Shown in pieces: positions 25,241 to 33,577 of a DNA stretch of 64,000 nucleotides. The translations under genes and the position numbers were made by a program. Numbering within the stretch: position 1 is the first letter of the stretch; every line of letters begins with the position of its first letter. The DNA is taken from positions 758,599 to 822,598 of the forward strand of contig WTGJ01000027.1 in the NCBI GenBank assembly GCA_011523615.1, given 5' to 3'. Origin of the DNA: Chloroflexota bacterium. GTDB taxonomy: Bacteria > Chloroflexota > Anaerolineae > Aggregatilineales > Phototrophicaceae. The notes below the pieces were generated by a model. That model worked only from the letters and a program-made list of their open reading frames with translations. It was not told the DNA's origin and ran no database searches.

Positions 25241-26212
25241 TTAAGGGACGGTATATTCGATGATCACGCTGCCATCGGGTGAAATCAAGGTGACCACGGC
25301 ACCGCTGGACCAGATGGCAGCGGGCAAACCCCAATGCAGTTGGGTGGGCAAGTCAGCTCCACCGCGGGTGGCGACCCGCAACTCAGCACCGGCAAACAGC
25401 CGTTGGCTACCGAAACGGTACTCGTTACCCGAAGGTTCGCTCAATATCCAGCCAATGAGATCCACAGAAGTACTGCCGCGATTGCGTATGACCACTTCTT
25501 CCGTTTCATAGTTTCCCATGCCACGAACCGCTTCAATCGAGAGAGCGATGGGTGGTTGCGTTGCAAAGCTGGTAGCGCCGCCTGAACCGCTCGCATCCCG
25601 TTCCCGATAGATCGCAGCCACACAACTCGCCCAGGGGATGATCAACCGATCGCCGGGTTGCAAGCTCAACGCATCATCCAAGGTCAGACCATTGATATCC
25701 AGCAACAGATCCAAGTCGACACCCCATCTGGCAGCGATGAATGAGAGCGATTCCCCAACAGTAACCGTATGCAGGGTACAACCGGAAGGAAGTGCCGTAA
25801 CATATCCTTCGATGGCGGCAAAGGTCGCGGTGGGCACCGCTGCTCGCGGGGTGACCGGGCTCGCTTCTCTACCTTGGGAAGCACCGGTAAGCGGCGTCAC
25901 CGTAACGATGATCACCGGCATGGTCGCCTCCGGATCGATGGGTTCATACAGCACCCGATAATCGCCATCGATGATGATCAAAGGGATGGGCGCATTCAGC
26001 ACCGGTGTCGGCTCAACCAGGCGGGGGATCTCGACGACTTCCACGCTGCTCGTCACCTCCGGGATCCAACCGCGTTCCACGCTGACGAAGATCATCGCCA
26101 CCGTCGCCAGCGCAGCGACCAGGGCGCTCATCACCAACAGGAACAGAATGCGCAATTGAGTCAAGACCCGCAACCTTGAGTTATCGCTGCAATCCCAACT
26201 ATGATACTTCAT
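25241..26212 (-). CDS. Membrane-anchored LysM and lamin-tail domain protein
   Basis: This 323-residue protein has one N-terminal transmembrane helix (about 18-46, ILFLLVMSALVAALATVAMI). A Pro/Val/Thr-rich spacer follows, then a LysM domain (about 148-195: HTVTVGESLSFIAARWGV ... LQPGDRLIIPW) and a C-terminal lamin-tail domain (about 215-323: SIEAVRGMGNYETEEVVIRN, LIGWILSEPSGNEYRFG, ISPDGSVIIEYTVP). LysM binds peptidoglycan or chitin-like glycans. Extracellular lamin-tail domains are common in Chloroflexota surface proteins. The protein is likely to sit on the outer side of the membrane. It follows the dnaX operon divergently from the NYN gene, 80 bases upstream of dnaX. Confidence 0.82.
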   Translation of the reverse strand: MKYHSWDCSDNSRLRVLTQLRILFLLVMSALVAALATVAMIFVSVERGWIPEVTSSVEVVEIPRLVEPTPVLNAPIPLIIIDGDYRVLYEPIDPEATMPVIIVTVTPLTGASQGREASPVTPRAAVPTATFAAIEGYVTALPSGCTLHTVTVGESLSFIAARWGVDLDLLLDINGLTLDDALSLQPGDRLIIPWASCVAAIYRERDASGSGGATSFATQPPIALSIEAVRGMGNYETEEVVIRNRGSTSVDLIGWILSEPSGNEYRFGSQRLFAGAELRVATRGGADLPTQLHWGLPAAIWSSGAVVTLISPDGSVIIEYTVP

Positions 26213-26258
26213 AATTCATATGGGGATTTGCCAACCCTGCGGTGCCAGGAAGATCGTA

Positions 26259-26732
26259 ATGCCTTATCTGATCGATGGTCACAATCTGATTCAGTCCATG
26301 AACGACATCAGCATCGAAGATCCAAACGATGAAGCCAAGCTGGTGGGGGCATTGCGCAGTTTCATGATTGGCCAAAACAAGAAATGCAAAGTGTTCTTCG
26401 ACGGGGGGTTACCCGGTGGTTCATCCCGAATGTCTTGCTCTCGCGTGCAAGTCCATTTCGCCCACACCGGGCAAGAAGCCGATGCCAATATCATCGCTTG
26501 CATCCACCATTTGGCGAACCCGAAACAATGGATACTGGTCAGCTCCGATCGCAGAATTCGTGAACAGGCATTGAAGCGCCACATTCAGCTCGTGCATGCC
26601 AGGGATTTTGCGCAAGCTTTGGAAAGGCCGCGACAATATTCTCGTGAGCGTGATTCTTCTGATCCGCCCATTCAGGTGGCCGATCTGGAAGAATGGTACG
26701 AGATCTTCGGCATCGACGATGAGCCTTCATAG
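26259..26732 (+). CDS. NYN-domain (YacP-like) putative nuclease
   Basis: This 157-residue cytoplasmic protein opens with MPYLIDGHNLIQ, the DGHN signature of NYN/PIN-like ribonucleases. It has KVFFDGG, a central GQEADANIIACIH acidic site, and ILVSSDRRIREQALKRH with the SSD motif. These acidic residues would bind Mg2+. Relatives include Bacillus Rae1/YacP, a ribosome-associated mRNA endonuclease. ATG 26259 is preferred to an upstream in-frame start because AGGAAG precedes it and it begins the conserved domain. It is immediately upstream of three tRNA genes, which may be incidental. Confidence 0.82.
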   Translation: MPYLIDGHNLIQSMNDISIEDPNDEAKLVGALRSFMIGQNKKCKVFFDGGLPGGSSRMSCSRVQVHFAHTGQEADANIIACIHHLANPKQWILVSSDRRIREQALKRHIQLVHARDFAQALERPRQYSRERDSSDPPIQVADLEEWYEIFGIDDEPS

Positions 26733-26765
26733 ACGAGAAGCGCAAAGCGGATTAGAATGCGGCTA

Positions 26766-26840
26766 CGGGGCGTGGCGCAGTCCGGTTAGCGCGCGCGCTT
26801 TGGGAGCGCGAGGTCCCCGGTTCAAATCCGGGCGCCCCGA
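26766..26840 (+). tRNA. tRNA-Pro (TGG)
   Basis: A complete cloverleaf: acceptor CGGGGCG pairs with CGCCCCG, the anticodon stem CGCGC/GCGCG encloses loop TTTGGGA (anticodon TGG), and the T-arm is CCCGG-TTCAAAT-CCGGG. The discriminator is A. CCA is not encoded. Confidence 0.96.
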
Positions 26841-26852
26841 TCGTATTGTTTT

Positions 26853-26923
26853 GCGGGTATGGTGTAATGGTAGCACATGACCCTTCCAAGGTCCTGGCAC
26901 GGGTTCGAATCCCGTTACCCGCT
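26853..26923 (+). tRNA. tRNA-Gly (TCC)
   Basis: Acceptor GCGGGTA pairs with TACCCGC. The anticodon loop is CTTCCAA (anticodon TCC), and the T-arm is ACGGG-TTCGAAT-CCCGT. The discriminator is T. CCA is not encoded. It lies 12 bases after tRNA-Pro. Confidence 0.96.
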
Positions 26924-26928
26924 CATCT

Positions 26929-27000
26929 GGGTCCATAGCTCAAGGGCAGAGCACGCGGCTCATAACCGTTAGGTTGCAGGTTCGAATCCTGCTGGACCCA
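26929..27000 (+). tRNA. tRNA with CAT anticodon (elongator Met or Ile2)
   Basis: Acceptor GGGTCCA pairs with TGGACCC. The anticodon loop is CTCATAA (CAT), and the T-arm is GCAGG-TTCGAAT-CCTGC. It lacks the three G-C pairs of an initiator anticodon stem. The body resembles tRNA-Ile2 (lysidine-modified) as much as elongator Met, and I cannot decide from sequence alone. Confidence 0.9.
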
Positions 27001-27009
27001 CTCCCCTGT

Positions 27010-27846
27010 TCAACTTTCAGCAGCAGTATCAGCTTCAGCCAGCGCTTCATCCAACATCCGGGAAAAAGTCGCAAAGGATTGAGCGCCACTGATGAATTGC
27101 CCGTTGATGTAGAAACCTGGTGTTCCATTCAAGCCCAAAGACTGGGCAGCGGCGTAATCCGCTTGCACTTCTTCGATGTAGCGCGTGGACCAGACGCAAA
27201 TCTGGAATTCTTCCACGTCGTAACCCAGCTCCTCTGCCAAGGCGAAAAGGAAATCCGCATCGGTGTATTCGCTACTGCGTAAAAAAAGTGCGTCATGAAA
27301 GGTCCAGAAATCGCCTTGTTCCAGCGCACATTGCCCGGCCAAAGCTGCCCAGAGCGATCGTTCACCAAAAATGGGGAAATCTCGATACACGAAACGGACG
27401 CGATCGGCATACACCTCGCGGATTTGTGGCAAGGTTTCATTGGCAAAGACCCCACAATAACTGCATTGAAAGTCGCTGAATTCGATCATGACGACGGAAG
27501 CATCTTCCGGACCAAAATAGGGATCGTCTTCCCAGCCTTCATAGAGTGGCGCCAAAGCAGCGATGCGCTCCGCTTCCCGTTGCTCATCCAGAGCCAGGCG
27601 CACCGCGGCTGCCAATTCCCCTTCCGTCAGTTGCAAATCGCTACTGGCCAATGCTTGTCGAATCGTCTCTTCGATCGCCGTCATGTTCTCCTGGATGGCG
27701 TCATCGATATCATCTTGCAGGCGCTCCGATATCAAAGGCTCTGCCAAAAGAAATCCGAGCATCAGGCCGAGGATGAGAAAAGTCAGTCCTACCAGGACGT
27801 ATCCAAGGGTGCGGCTCGAGCGGTTCACTTTCTCCCATTCCTTCAT
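27010..27846 (-). CDS. Membrane-anchored DsbA/thioredoxin-like thiol oxidoreductase
   Basis: This 278-residue protein has a short cytoplasmic tail, one transmembrane helix (about 14-36) and a helical linker. From about residue 105 it has a DsbA-type thioredoxin fold: SVVMIEFSDFQCSYCGVF, with the active site Cys128-Ser-Tyr-Cys131. A long helical insert carries RSLWAALAGQCALEQGDFW, and NGTPGFYINGQ is the cis-proline loop. It should catalyse disulfide formation or exchange outside the membrane. Both catalytic cysteines are intact. The gene ends nine bases after the tRNA with CAT anticodon, on the opposite strand, and is divergent from rsgA. Confidence 0.9.
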   Translation of the reverse strand: MKEWEKVNRSSRTLGYVLVGLTFLILGLMLGFLLAEPLISERLQDDIDDAIQENMTAIEETIRQALASSDLQLTEGELAAAVRLALDEQREAERIAALAPLYEGWEDDPYFGPEDASVVMIEFSDFQCSYCGVFANETLPQIREVYADRVRFVYRDFPIFGERSLWAALAGQCALEQGDFWTFHDALFLRSSEYTDADFLFALAEELGYDVEEFQICVWSTRYIEEVQADYAAAQSLGLNGTPGFYINGQFISGAQSFATFSRMLDEALAEADTAAES

Positions 27847-27924
27847 GCTTCAACCTGTTTCTTGATCAACGCTATCATACAAGATAAGCAAGCTAAGTTT
27901 TCCAATTGGGCGTCGATTTTGCCG

Positions 27925-28917
27925 ATGATTCCGTCCGTCGATCCCGTTTCCCCTACTCCGGGTGAGTTGAAAGGCCTGGTGATGCGCCAGAGCAGCGGAG
28001 TCTATTCGGTGCGATCCGATGCGGATGGTCGCATGTATGCCTGCTCGATTCGCGGTCGTTTGCTCGAACAAGCCAGTGAGTCCGACCTGGTCGCTATCGG
28101 TGATCGGGTTCGATTCACCGCAAGCGATCCGCAAACCCATGAAGGCATCATCGAGCAGATCGCCGATCGGGACAACGTTCTCTCCCGGGCGCTGAGGACA
28201 GAAGGTTTGCGCGGAGCAGGCTTACCGGAGCGGGAACAAGTCCTGGTTGCCAACGTCCAACTGGCGCTGTTTGTATTCGCCATCTCACAACCCAAACCCA
28301 GCTTCCGCATGTTGGATCGTTTCCTGGTTGCTGGTGAACGGGCGCAGATCCCAGAGCTCATCATCGTCATCAACAAGGTCGATTTGCTGGACGCCGCAGA
28401 GCCGCAAACCGTTGCCCAATTCTCAGAATATGAAACGTTGGGCTATCCCCTCTATTGGACCAGCGCAATCACCAGAGAAGGTCTCTCGGAATTAAAACAG
28501 CTGCTGAAGAGTGGCATAGCAGTCGTCAGCGGCCCTTCTGGGGTGGGCAAGAGTTCGATCTTGAACGCCATCCAACCGGGGATTGACAGAAAAGTCCAGC
28601 TCGTCAGCCAAAAACGTCAGGAAGGCATACACACCACGCGCGACCGGGAACTGGTACCCCTCAAGACAGGAGCATATCTCGCCGATACTCCTGGTTTGCG
28701 GAATCTGAATTTCTGGGACCTTGAGCCCGATGAATTGGATGGGTATTTTCGCGATCTGGCGCCATTGGTACCCCAGTGCCACTTCCGCAATTGCAGCCAT
28801 CGGGATGAACCAGATTGCGCGGTGAAGGCGGCCCTCGCCAAGCAGGAATTGAGCCAGAGCCGATATGATAGCTATCGTGCCTTTTATGAAGAACTCGTCG
28901 CTGCCTACGAGATTTAG
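27925..28917 (+). CDS. rsgA: Ribosome small-subunit biogenesis GTPase RsgA
   Basis: This 330-residue GTPase checks late 30S maturation. An OB-fold (about 15-85) precedes a circularly permuted GTPase: NKVD at 150-153 (G4), then GPSGVGKSS at 203-211 (G1) and DTPGLR near 255 (G3). The C-terminal zinc motif CHFRNCSHRDEPDC (Cys-x4-Cys-x-His-x5-Cys) is complete. The frame is open 210 codons further upstream, but that stretch is antisense to the DsbA-like gene; ATG 27925 begins the family sequence. The 3' end overlaps the convergent def gene by four bases. Confidence 0.95.
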   Translation: MIPSVDPVSPTPGELKGLVMRQSSGVYSVRSDADGRMYACSIRGRLLEQASESDLVAIGDRVRFTASDPQTHEGIIEQIADRDNVLSRALRTEGLRGAGLPEREQVLVANVQLALFVFAISQPKPSFRMLDRFLVAGERAQIPELIIVINKVDLLDAAEPQTVAQFSEYETLGYPLYWTSAITREGLSELKQLLKSGIAVVSGPSGVGKSSILNAIQPGIDRKVQLVSQKRQEGIHTTRDRELVPLKTGAYLADTPGLRNLNFWDLEPDELDGYFRDLAPLVPQCHFRNCSHRDEPDCAVKAALAKQELSQSRYDSYRAFYEELVAAYEI

Positions 28918-29468
28918 TGGGCTGCTGCTGGATCCGCAGGATTCTCTTCTGCCGGCGCTTCATCCTCCCAGATGCGCGTAGCGATATCGATGAATAGCCG
29001 GCCATCCAGATGATCGATCTCATGTTGAAACACGCGAGCCAGCCAGCCTTTGGCCTTCACTCGCTGCGGCGCACCATTGCGATCCTGACCCGTTACCACA
29101 ATCTCCTGATGGCGTTCTACCGTACCACTGATGCCGGGGATGGATAAGCAACCTTCCACATCTTCCACCGTTTCTCGGCTTCGCTTGATGATTTTGGGGT
29201 TGGCAAAGACGAAGGTTTGGCCCCGCGCATCGCCCATTTTCTCGATCATCGCCTCGTCGGCCTCCTCGGGCAAGCGCGCCACGAAAAGACGATACCGTTC
29301 ACCCACCTGTGGGGCCGCCAAACCCACCCCGGATGCTGCCGTCATCGTTTCCAACATATCGTCGATCAGCGCATTCGTGCTGCGGCCAAAATCCTGCAAT
29401 TTAATGGCACGGCGCCGGAGTATGGGCTGGCCATTCAACACAATCTCTCGCAGGGCCATCGCCTTCAC
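28914..29468 (-). CDS. def: Peptide deformylase
   Basis: This 184-residue metalloenzyme removes the formyl group from nascent proteins. The three motifs are intact: GVGLAAPQ (47-54), EGCLSIP (105-111, metal-binding Cys107) and QHEIDHLDG (148-156, with the two metal His and the catalytic Glu). A GTG at 29468 overlaps the upstream gene's stop as GTGA. ATG 29459 is an alternative start, three residues shorter. It is probably co-transcribed with the secreted protein gene upstream. Confidence 0.96.
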   Translation of the reverse strand: MKAMALREIVLNGQPILRRRAIKLQDFGRSTNALIDDMLETMTAASGVGLAAPQVGERYRLFVARLPEEADEAMIEKMGDARGQTFVFANPKIIKRSRETVEDVEGCLSIPGISGTVERHQEIVVTGQDRNGAPQRVKAKGWLARVFQHEIDHLDGRLFIDIATRIWEDEAPAEENPADPAAAH

Positions 29469-30652
29469 TCACTCAACGGGATGATGATTCGACCGTCTTC
29501 GTCCGCTTCCAGGGCGTCTTGCGTGATATAATCCCAGTCAACGGATTGAACCGTTCGCAAAACCGCCAGAATCTCAGAGTGATCTGGAGCGGTGGGATCA
29601 GATTCCTCTCCAGCATCTTGGGACGATTCAGCTGCCAATTGGACCAGATCGAGGTCGCTTTCCTCGAAGAGGATTTCTGCCAATAGCGTCGCATGGTCAT
29701 CTTTGCCTTGTACATACCAGGCAGCGCTATGTTCTTCGCCCAAGGCGGTTTCAAATGCGAAACTGATCAAATCACCACCTTCCCATTCCGTGCGGGAGAA
29801 AACGCTGGCATTGGGGAAGGCCTTGGCGAGGAGGGCGAGGACTTGTTCCTCATCGTGGATTGCATTCGGAATGGCTTCGATTCTCAGTTGCTTTTGGGCA
29901 TCGATCTGGATGCTCAAAGGATTGCCCGGTGCATAGTCCTGCACCTCCCAACTGCTGGGAAACCGTAGGACGTAGCCGGATACGGGATCGTAATTCCCTG
30001 TCCAGCCGGCCGTTCCTTCGCCATACATGGGGATCTCCTCCAGCCGGAGGGCCATTTGTTCAGCGAGGAAAATGGTTTGTTCGATCGCATTGCTCGGTCC
30101 TACGACGCGAACGACGTACAAGCGATGGCCATCAGTCCAAGCCAGATGCCGCGCGTTGAACAACCGACGATTCAACGTCAGATTGTAATCCACGTAGTAA
30201 CGATCACCGCGCAATTCGCCCGGGCCGCGGCGGGAGACTGCTTGATAATTCCTCCAGGTCCGCTCCAAGTTGGTTGAGGTAAAGTGCTGCGGCAAATCAT
30301 CGAGCGACAGGCCGGCAGCGTCCTGGACGTAGACTTCAATCACGCTCAAGTCACCGCGCAGGGTGGTACGAGCTAAATCCGCCTCATTGCTAGGCAAAAC
30401 CTGGTTCCAAGCTAAAGGCTGCGGTATGGGAATGGTGTACAAAGCGCCGGGGTGGATGTACCGTGCCGAGAAATCCAGGGCTACATTGGCCAATGCCGTG
30501 GGAAAGGGTTCCGGGCTGGGTAAAGGGGTAGCTTCGATGGTTTGCGTGGGTGCAGGGTTACTGATGGCGGGCAGAATAGCGGTCGCAGCCATCACGATGA
30601 CCAGAAAAGATCCAATGATGATCGACATTCGCTTCTGCATTTCCCGGCTCAT
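29465..30652 (-). CDS. Membrane-anchored protein of unknown function
   Basis: This 395-residue protein has an N-terminal membrane anchor or signal (residues 10-30, IIIGSFLVIVMAATAILPAI) and a Pro/Thr-rich linker. Two similar-looking extracytoplasmic alpha/beta stretches follow: one around 75-190 (RGDLSVIEVYVQDAAG ... LYVVRVVGPSNAIEQTIFLA), the second around 200-330 (YVLRFPSSWEVQDYAPGNPL ... AAWYVQGKDDHATLLAEILF). The second half resembles PsbP/MOG1-type folds that begin with a Phe-Pro-x-Trp strand, but this is tentative. ATG 30652 is preferred, with TAGGA upstream. The gene overlaps def by four bases. Confidence 0.65.
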   Translation of the reverse strand: MSREMQKRMSIIIGSFLVIVMAATAILPAISNPAPTQTIEATPLPSPEPFPTALANVALDFSARYIHPGALYTIPIPQPLAWNQVLPSNEADLARTTLRGDLSVIEVYVQDAAGLSLDDLPQHFTSTNLERTWRNYQAVSRRGPGELRGDRYYVDYNLTLNRRLFNARHLAWTDGHRLYVVRVVGPSNAIEQTIFLAEQMALRLEEIPMYGEGTAGWTGNYDPVSGYVLRFPSSWEVQDYAPGNPLSIQIDAQKQLRIEAIPNAIHDEEQVLALLAKAFPNASVFSRTEWEGGDLISFAFETALGEEHSAAWYVQGKDDHATLLAEILFEESDLDLVQLAAESSQDAGEESDPTAPDHSEILAVLRTVQSVDWDYITQDALEADEDGRIIIPLSE

Positions 30653-30699
30653 CAATTCCTACCTCAACGACTGATCCTGTTCGGCCATCATACAGGAAA

Positions 30700-30733
30700 T
30701 TGACCCAGGAAATAAGGTGCAAGCGTCTATAAT
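30700..30733 (+). promoter_or_regulatory. Putative promoter of the acyl-CoA carboxylase operon
   Basis: A perfect TATAAT lies at 30728-30733, and TTGACC at 30700-30705. The spacer is 22 bases, too long for a standard pair, so the -10 may act with a weaker -35. The ATG is at 30756, preceded by AGAGG. Confidence 0.4.
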
Positions 30734-30755
30734 TAAGAGGGAGTAAAGAGGTAGT

Positions 30756-32363
30756 ATGGAAATCCTTCCCACCGAAATTCAAAAATCCAGCGAAGAGTAT
30801 CCAGAGAATTTTGCTTTTCATCAAAGCCTCGCCGCGGAGCTGCACGAAAGGCAAGCACAGGTGAGCCTGGGCGGTGGTGAACGGTACCGCCAGAGGCATC
30901 AGCAGCAGGGAAAAATGCTGGTGCGTGCACGCATCGACGCCCTCGTCGATCACGCTGCTGCTTTTCTGGAATTATCCCCGCTGGCGGCCTGGGGCTGTTA
31001 TGAAGATGATGCGCCGGCTGCGGGCATCATCACCGGCATCGGCCGGATTCAAGGCCAGCCCTGCATCATCATCGCCAATGATGCGACCGTCAAAGGCGGC
31101 ACCTATTATCCTTTGACGGTCAAAAAGCATCTGCGGGCGCAACAGATCGCCCTCGAGAACCGGTTGCCGTGCATTTACCTCGTGGATAGTGGTGGCGCGT
31201 ATCTACCGTTGCAGGCAGAAGTGTTTCCCGACCGCGATGATTTTGGCCGCATCTTCTACAACCAGGCCCAGATGAGTGCAGCGGGCATCCCGCAAATTGC
31301 TTGTGTGATGGGCAGTTGTACGGCGGGCGGGGCATATGTTCCGGCCATGTCCGATGAAACGGTGATCGTCAAAGACCAAGGCAGCATCTTTTTGGGGGGT
31401 CCGCCCTTGGTCAAGGCGGCGACCGGAGAAGATGTGACGGTCGAGGAGTTGGGTGGTGCCATCGTCCATACCCATACCTCCGGCGTCGCCGATCATCTGG
31501 CGCAAAACGATGAGCATGCCCTGCAGATCTTGCGTGATATCGTCGCCAACCTGAATCTACCCTCCTTCCCCCCACCACCTCATCCACCGGTCGCGCCCCT
31601 CCATGATGCAAATGAGATTTACGGCATCCTCCCGACCAGTTTTCGCCAAACCTACGATGTTCGTGAAATCATCAGTCGGCTGGTAGATGACAGTCGCTTC
31701 CATGAATTCAAGAAGAATTACGGTACGACGTTGGTGACTGGTTTTGCTCGATTGGAAGGATACCCGGTGGGAATCCTGGCGAACCAGGGCATCCTTTTCA
31801 GCGAATCAGCGCTCAAAGGGGCTCATTTCATTCAACTATGTGCTGCCCGCGGGGTGCCTTTGCTCTTTTTGCAAAACATCACCGGTTTCATGGTCGGACG
31901 TGAATACGAGGCGGGCGGGATCGCGAAGGATGGGGCAAAGCTCGTCAACGCCGTCGCGAACGCCGCCGTGCCCAAGCTGACCGTCATCATTGGCGGTAGC
32001 TTCGGCGCCGGGAATTATGGGATGTGCGGCCGCGCCTATGATCCGCGTTTTCTATGGCTGTGGCCCAACGCACGCATCAGCGTCATGGGCGGCGAGCAAG
32101 CGGCCAACGTCTTGCTCACCATCCGGCGCGAACAAAGGGCCAGACAGGGTGAAACAGAAATGAGCCCAGAGGAAGAAAATCGTTTCCGCAAACCGATCCT
32201 CGAAAAATATGAGGCAGAAGGCAACCCATATTATGCCAGCGCACGCCTATGGGATGATGGCATCATCGATCCCCTGCAAACCCGTCGCGTGCTGGGTTTA
32301 GCCCTGGCCATCACCAGCCGCGAACTCCCTTACGATTCGACATATGGCATTTTTCGCATGTGA
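30756..32363 (+). CDS. Acyl-CoA carboxylase carboxyltransferase subunit (methylcrotonyl-CoA carboxylase beta type)
   Basis: This 535-residue carboxyltransferase moves CO2 from carboxybiotin to an acyl-CoA. It matches the methylcrotonyl-CoA carboxylase beta group more than propionyl-CoA carboxylase: [20 protein letters not shown], an N-terminal crotonase-like domain with [14 protein letters not shown] and [32 protein letters not shown], a C-terminal domain with [20 protein letters not shown] and [18 protein letters not shown]. It would act in leucine or related branched acid breakdown. The biotin carboxylase/BCCP partner is not in the window. The selenoprotein gene starts 13 bases downstream. 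Confidence 0.9.
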   Translation: MEILPTEIQKSSEEYPENFAFHQSLAAELHERQAQVSLGGGERYRQRHQQQGKMLVRARIDALVDHAAAFLELSPLAAWGCYEDDAPAAGIITGIGRIQGQPCIIIANDATVKGGTYYPLTVKKHLRAQQIALENRLPCIYLVDSGGAYLPLQAEVFPDRDDFGRIFYNQAQMSAAGIPQIACVMGSCTAGGAYVPAMSDETVIVKDQGSIFLGGPPLVKAATGEDVTVEELGGAIVHTHTSGVADHLAQNDEHALQILRDIVANLNLPSFPPPPHPPVAPLHDANEIYGILPTSFRQTYDVREIISRLVDDSRFHEFKKNYGTTLVTGFARLEGYPVGILANQGILFSESALKGAHFIQLCAARGVPLLFLQNITGFMVGREYEAGGIAKDGAKLVNAVANAAVPKLTVIIGGSFGAGNYGMCGRAYDPRFLWLWPNARISVMGGEQAANVLLTIRREQRARQGETEMSPEEENRFRKPILEKYEAEGNPYYASARLWDDGIIDPLQTRRVLGLALAITSRELPYDSTYGIFRM

Positions 32364-32376
32364 GGAAGGCAACGAC

Positions 32377-32949
32377 ATGAACCAACCACAGGACCGGATC
32401 GCCTGGATCGAAACCATCGCACCAGCGGAAGCGGATGGCGAGTTGAAGACTCTCTATGAAGCCCATTTCGATCGACAAGGGGGTGGGGTGGATCACATCT
32501 TGCAGATTCACAGTTTGCATCCACAAAGCTTGCAGGATCACGTCCAACTGTATCAAACCTTGATGTTCGCTCCTTCTCCCTTATCCAGAGCAGAAAGGGA
32601 AATGATCGCGGTCGTGGTTTCGTCGATCAACCAGTGCAAGTACTGACTGCTCCACCATTCGCGAAATCTTCGCCAGTTGGTGAAGGACGAAGAGCTGGTC
32701 GACCAAATCGAACGCAATCACCAGCAGGCGAAACTCACCGCCGAAACCAAGGCCTTGCTGGATTATGCAGCGAAGTTGACGCTCCGCCCCGGTGAGATGC
32801 AGGAAAACGATGTCGCAGCATTGCGGGCTGCAGGCTATACCGACCGCGCGATCCTCGATGCGGCCCAAATCGTCGCCTACTACGCATACGTGAATCGCAT
32901 CGCTTCTGGACTCGGGGTGGGTTTGGAGGATTACTGGCGAAAAGCCTGA
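32377..32949 (+). CDS. AhpD-like peroxidase-related protein with in-frame TGA (probable selenocysteine)
   Basis: Read through the TGA at 32644-32646, this frame gives a 190-residue protein of the AhpD-like carboxymuconolactone-decarboxylase superfamily, close to the 'peroxidase-related enzyme' group. Conserved segments occur on both sides of the TGA: AWIETIAPAEADGELKTLYE, MFAPSPLSRAEREMIAVVV, then ALLDYAAKLTLRP and AAGYTDRAILDAAQIVAYY. The family active site NQCxYCxxHH reads Asn-Gln-Cys87-Lys-Tyr-TGA90-Leu-Leu-His-His, so the stop replaces exactly the second redox cysteine. A hairpin fitting a bacterial SECIS lies 28 nt downstream. I therefore call one selenoprotein with CxxU. A strong GAGGAAGG precedes the ATG. 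It would reduce peroxides or act as a thiol-disulfide enzyme. The alternative is a recent nonsense mutation. Confidence 0.85.
32668..32685 (+). promoter_or_regulatory. Candidate bacterial SECIS element
   Basis: CTTCGCC (32668-32674) pairs with GGTGAAG (32679-32685), 7 bp with one G-U, around the loop AGTT (32675-32678); a flanking T-G pair can extend it. The loop has a G in its second position and begins 28 nt after the TGA, within the 16-37 nt range described for bSECIS. Confidence 0.7.
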
Positions 32950-33449
32950 TCCGCCATCCCCGCTGCCCAGCGCTGGATTGCATCCGCCAACCGCAACCGA
33001 ATCTTCAACCGTTGCTTTGCCTCATAGGGAATGCGCAGGAGCGGTTGTTTCGGCGGTGAATCTTCTCCCACATAATAGATTCGGTAATCTTTCTGCAGTT
33101 GCATGTGCAAAGATTCCGGGTTGTGAAACAGGCCTTTGTAGGCCCATTCGCGTTCACCCAGGATGAGTTCATAAGAAGAGCTGTTCGCACCCTGCCGGAG
33201 CGACCAAATCCCCATCAACTTGATTCTCTCGAATGAAAAAAAGGAGCCCCTGCGCCACCAAGCGATCGCCGCCATGCCATCCGCTTCTTGCGGCAATACT
33301 TTCGGACCATAGCCATACCAACCGTCGATGGCGCCCCGAAGGTACGTTTCGAGCAAATCGAAGGCGCCCACGTCATCCAGTACCCTGGCCGCAGCAGCAT
33401 TCGTTCGCCGGTGCTGTTGTGGGCTTGCGCGGCCTTTCATTCTGGCCAT
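32931..33449 (-). CDS. Protein of unknown function
   Basis: This 172-residue protein is basic and soluble, and I do not recognise the family. It contains GAFDLLETYLRGAIDGWYGYG, a strand-rich middle (SFFSFERIKLMGIWSLRQG, SYELILGEREWAYKGL) and a C-terminal helix. No signal peptide or membrane segment is seen. Its 3' end overlaps the selenoprotein gene by 19 bases tail to tail. It is divergent from gmd, and the ATG at 33449 is the first in frame. Confidence 0.6.
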   Translation of the reverse strand: MARMKGRASPQQHRRTNAAAARVLDDVGAFDLLETYLRGAIDGWYGYGPKVLPQEADGMAAIAWWRRGSFFSFERIKLMGIWSLRQGANSSSYELILGEREWAYKGLFHNPESLHMQLQKDYRIYYVGEDSPPKQPLLRIPYEAKQRLKIRLRLADAIQRWAAGMADQAFRQ

Positions 33450-33520
33450 ATTTTCCTGAAGTCGGGATTCTCTTCGGTTACCGGCGTTCCAGGCAGACGA
33501 TGGACTTCAGTATACGAAAC

Positions 33521-33549
33521 TTAACCGGGATGCAAACGCCTGCTACAAT
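33521..33549 (+). promoter_or_regulatory. Sigma-70 promoter of gmd
   Basis: A -35 TTAACC (33521-33526), a 17-base spacer and a -10 TACAAT (33544-33549) lie 28 bases before the gmd ATG. Confidence 0.6.
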
Positions 33550-33577
33550 CCGATACCGCGTCTGAGAAAGGCAATGC

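Noticed and set aside
27295-27924. 210-codon N-terminal extension of rsgA
   Set aside because: It is antisense to the DsbA-like gene, has no RsgA family character, and the normal start is at 27925.
32677-32949. A separate small gene after the TGA at 32646
   Set aside because: It is in the same frame as the upstream 89 codons, has no Shine-Dalgarno or good start, and the two parts together make one full-length AhpD-like protein.
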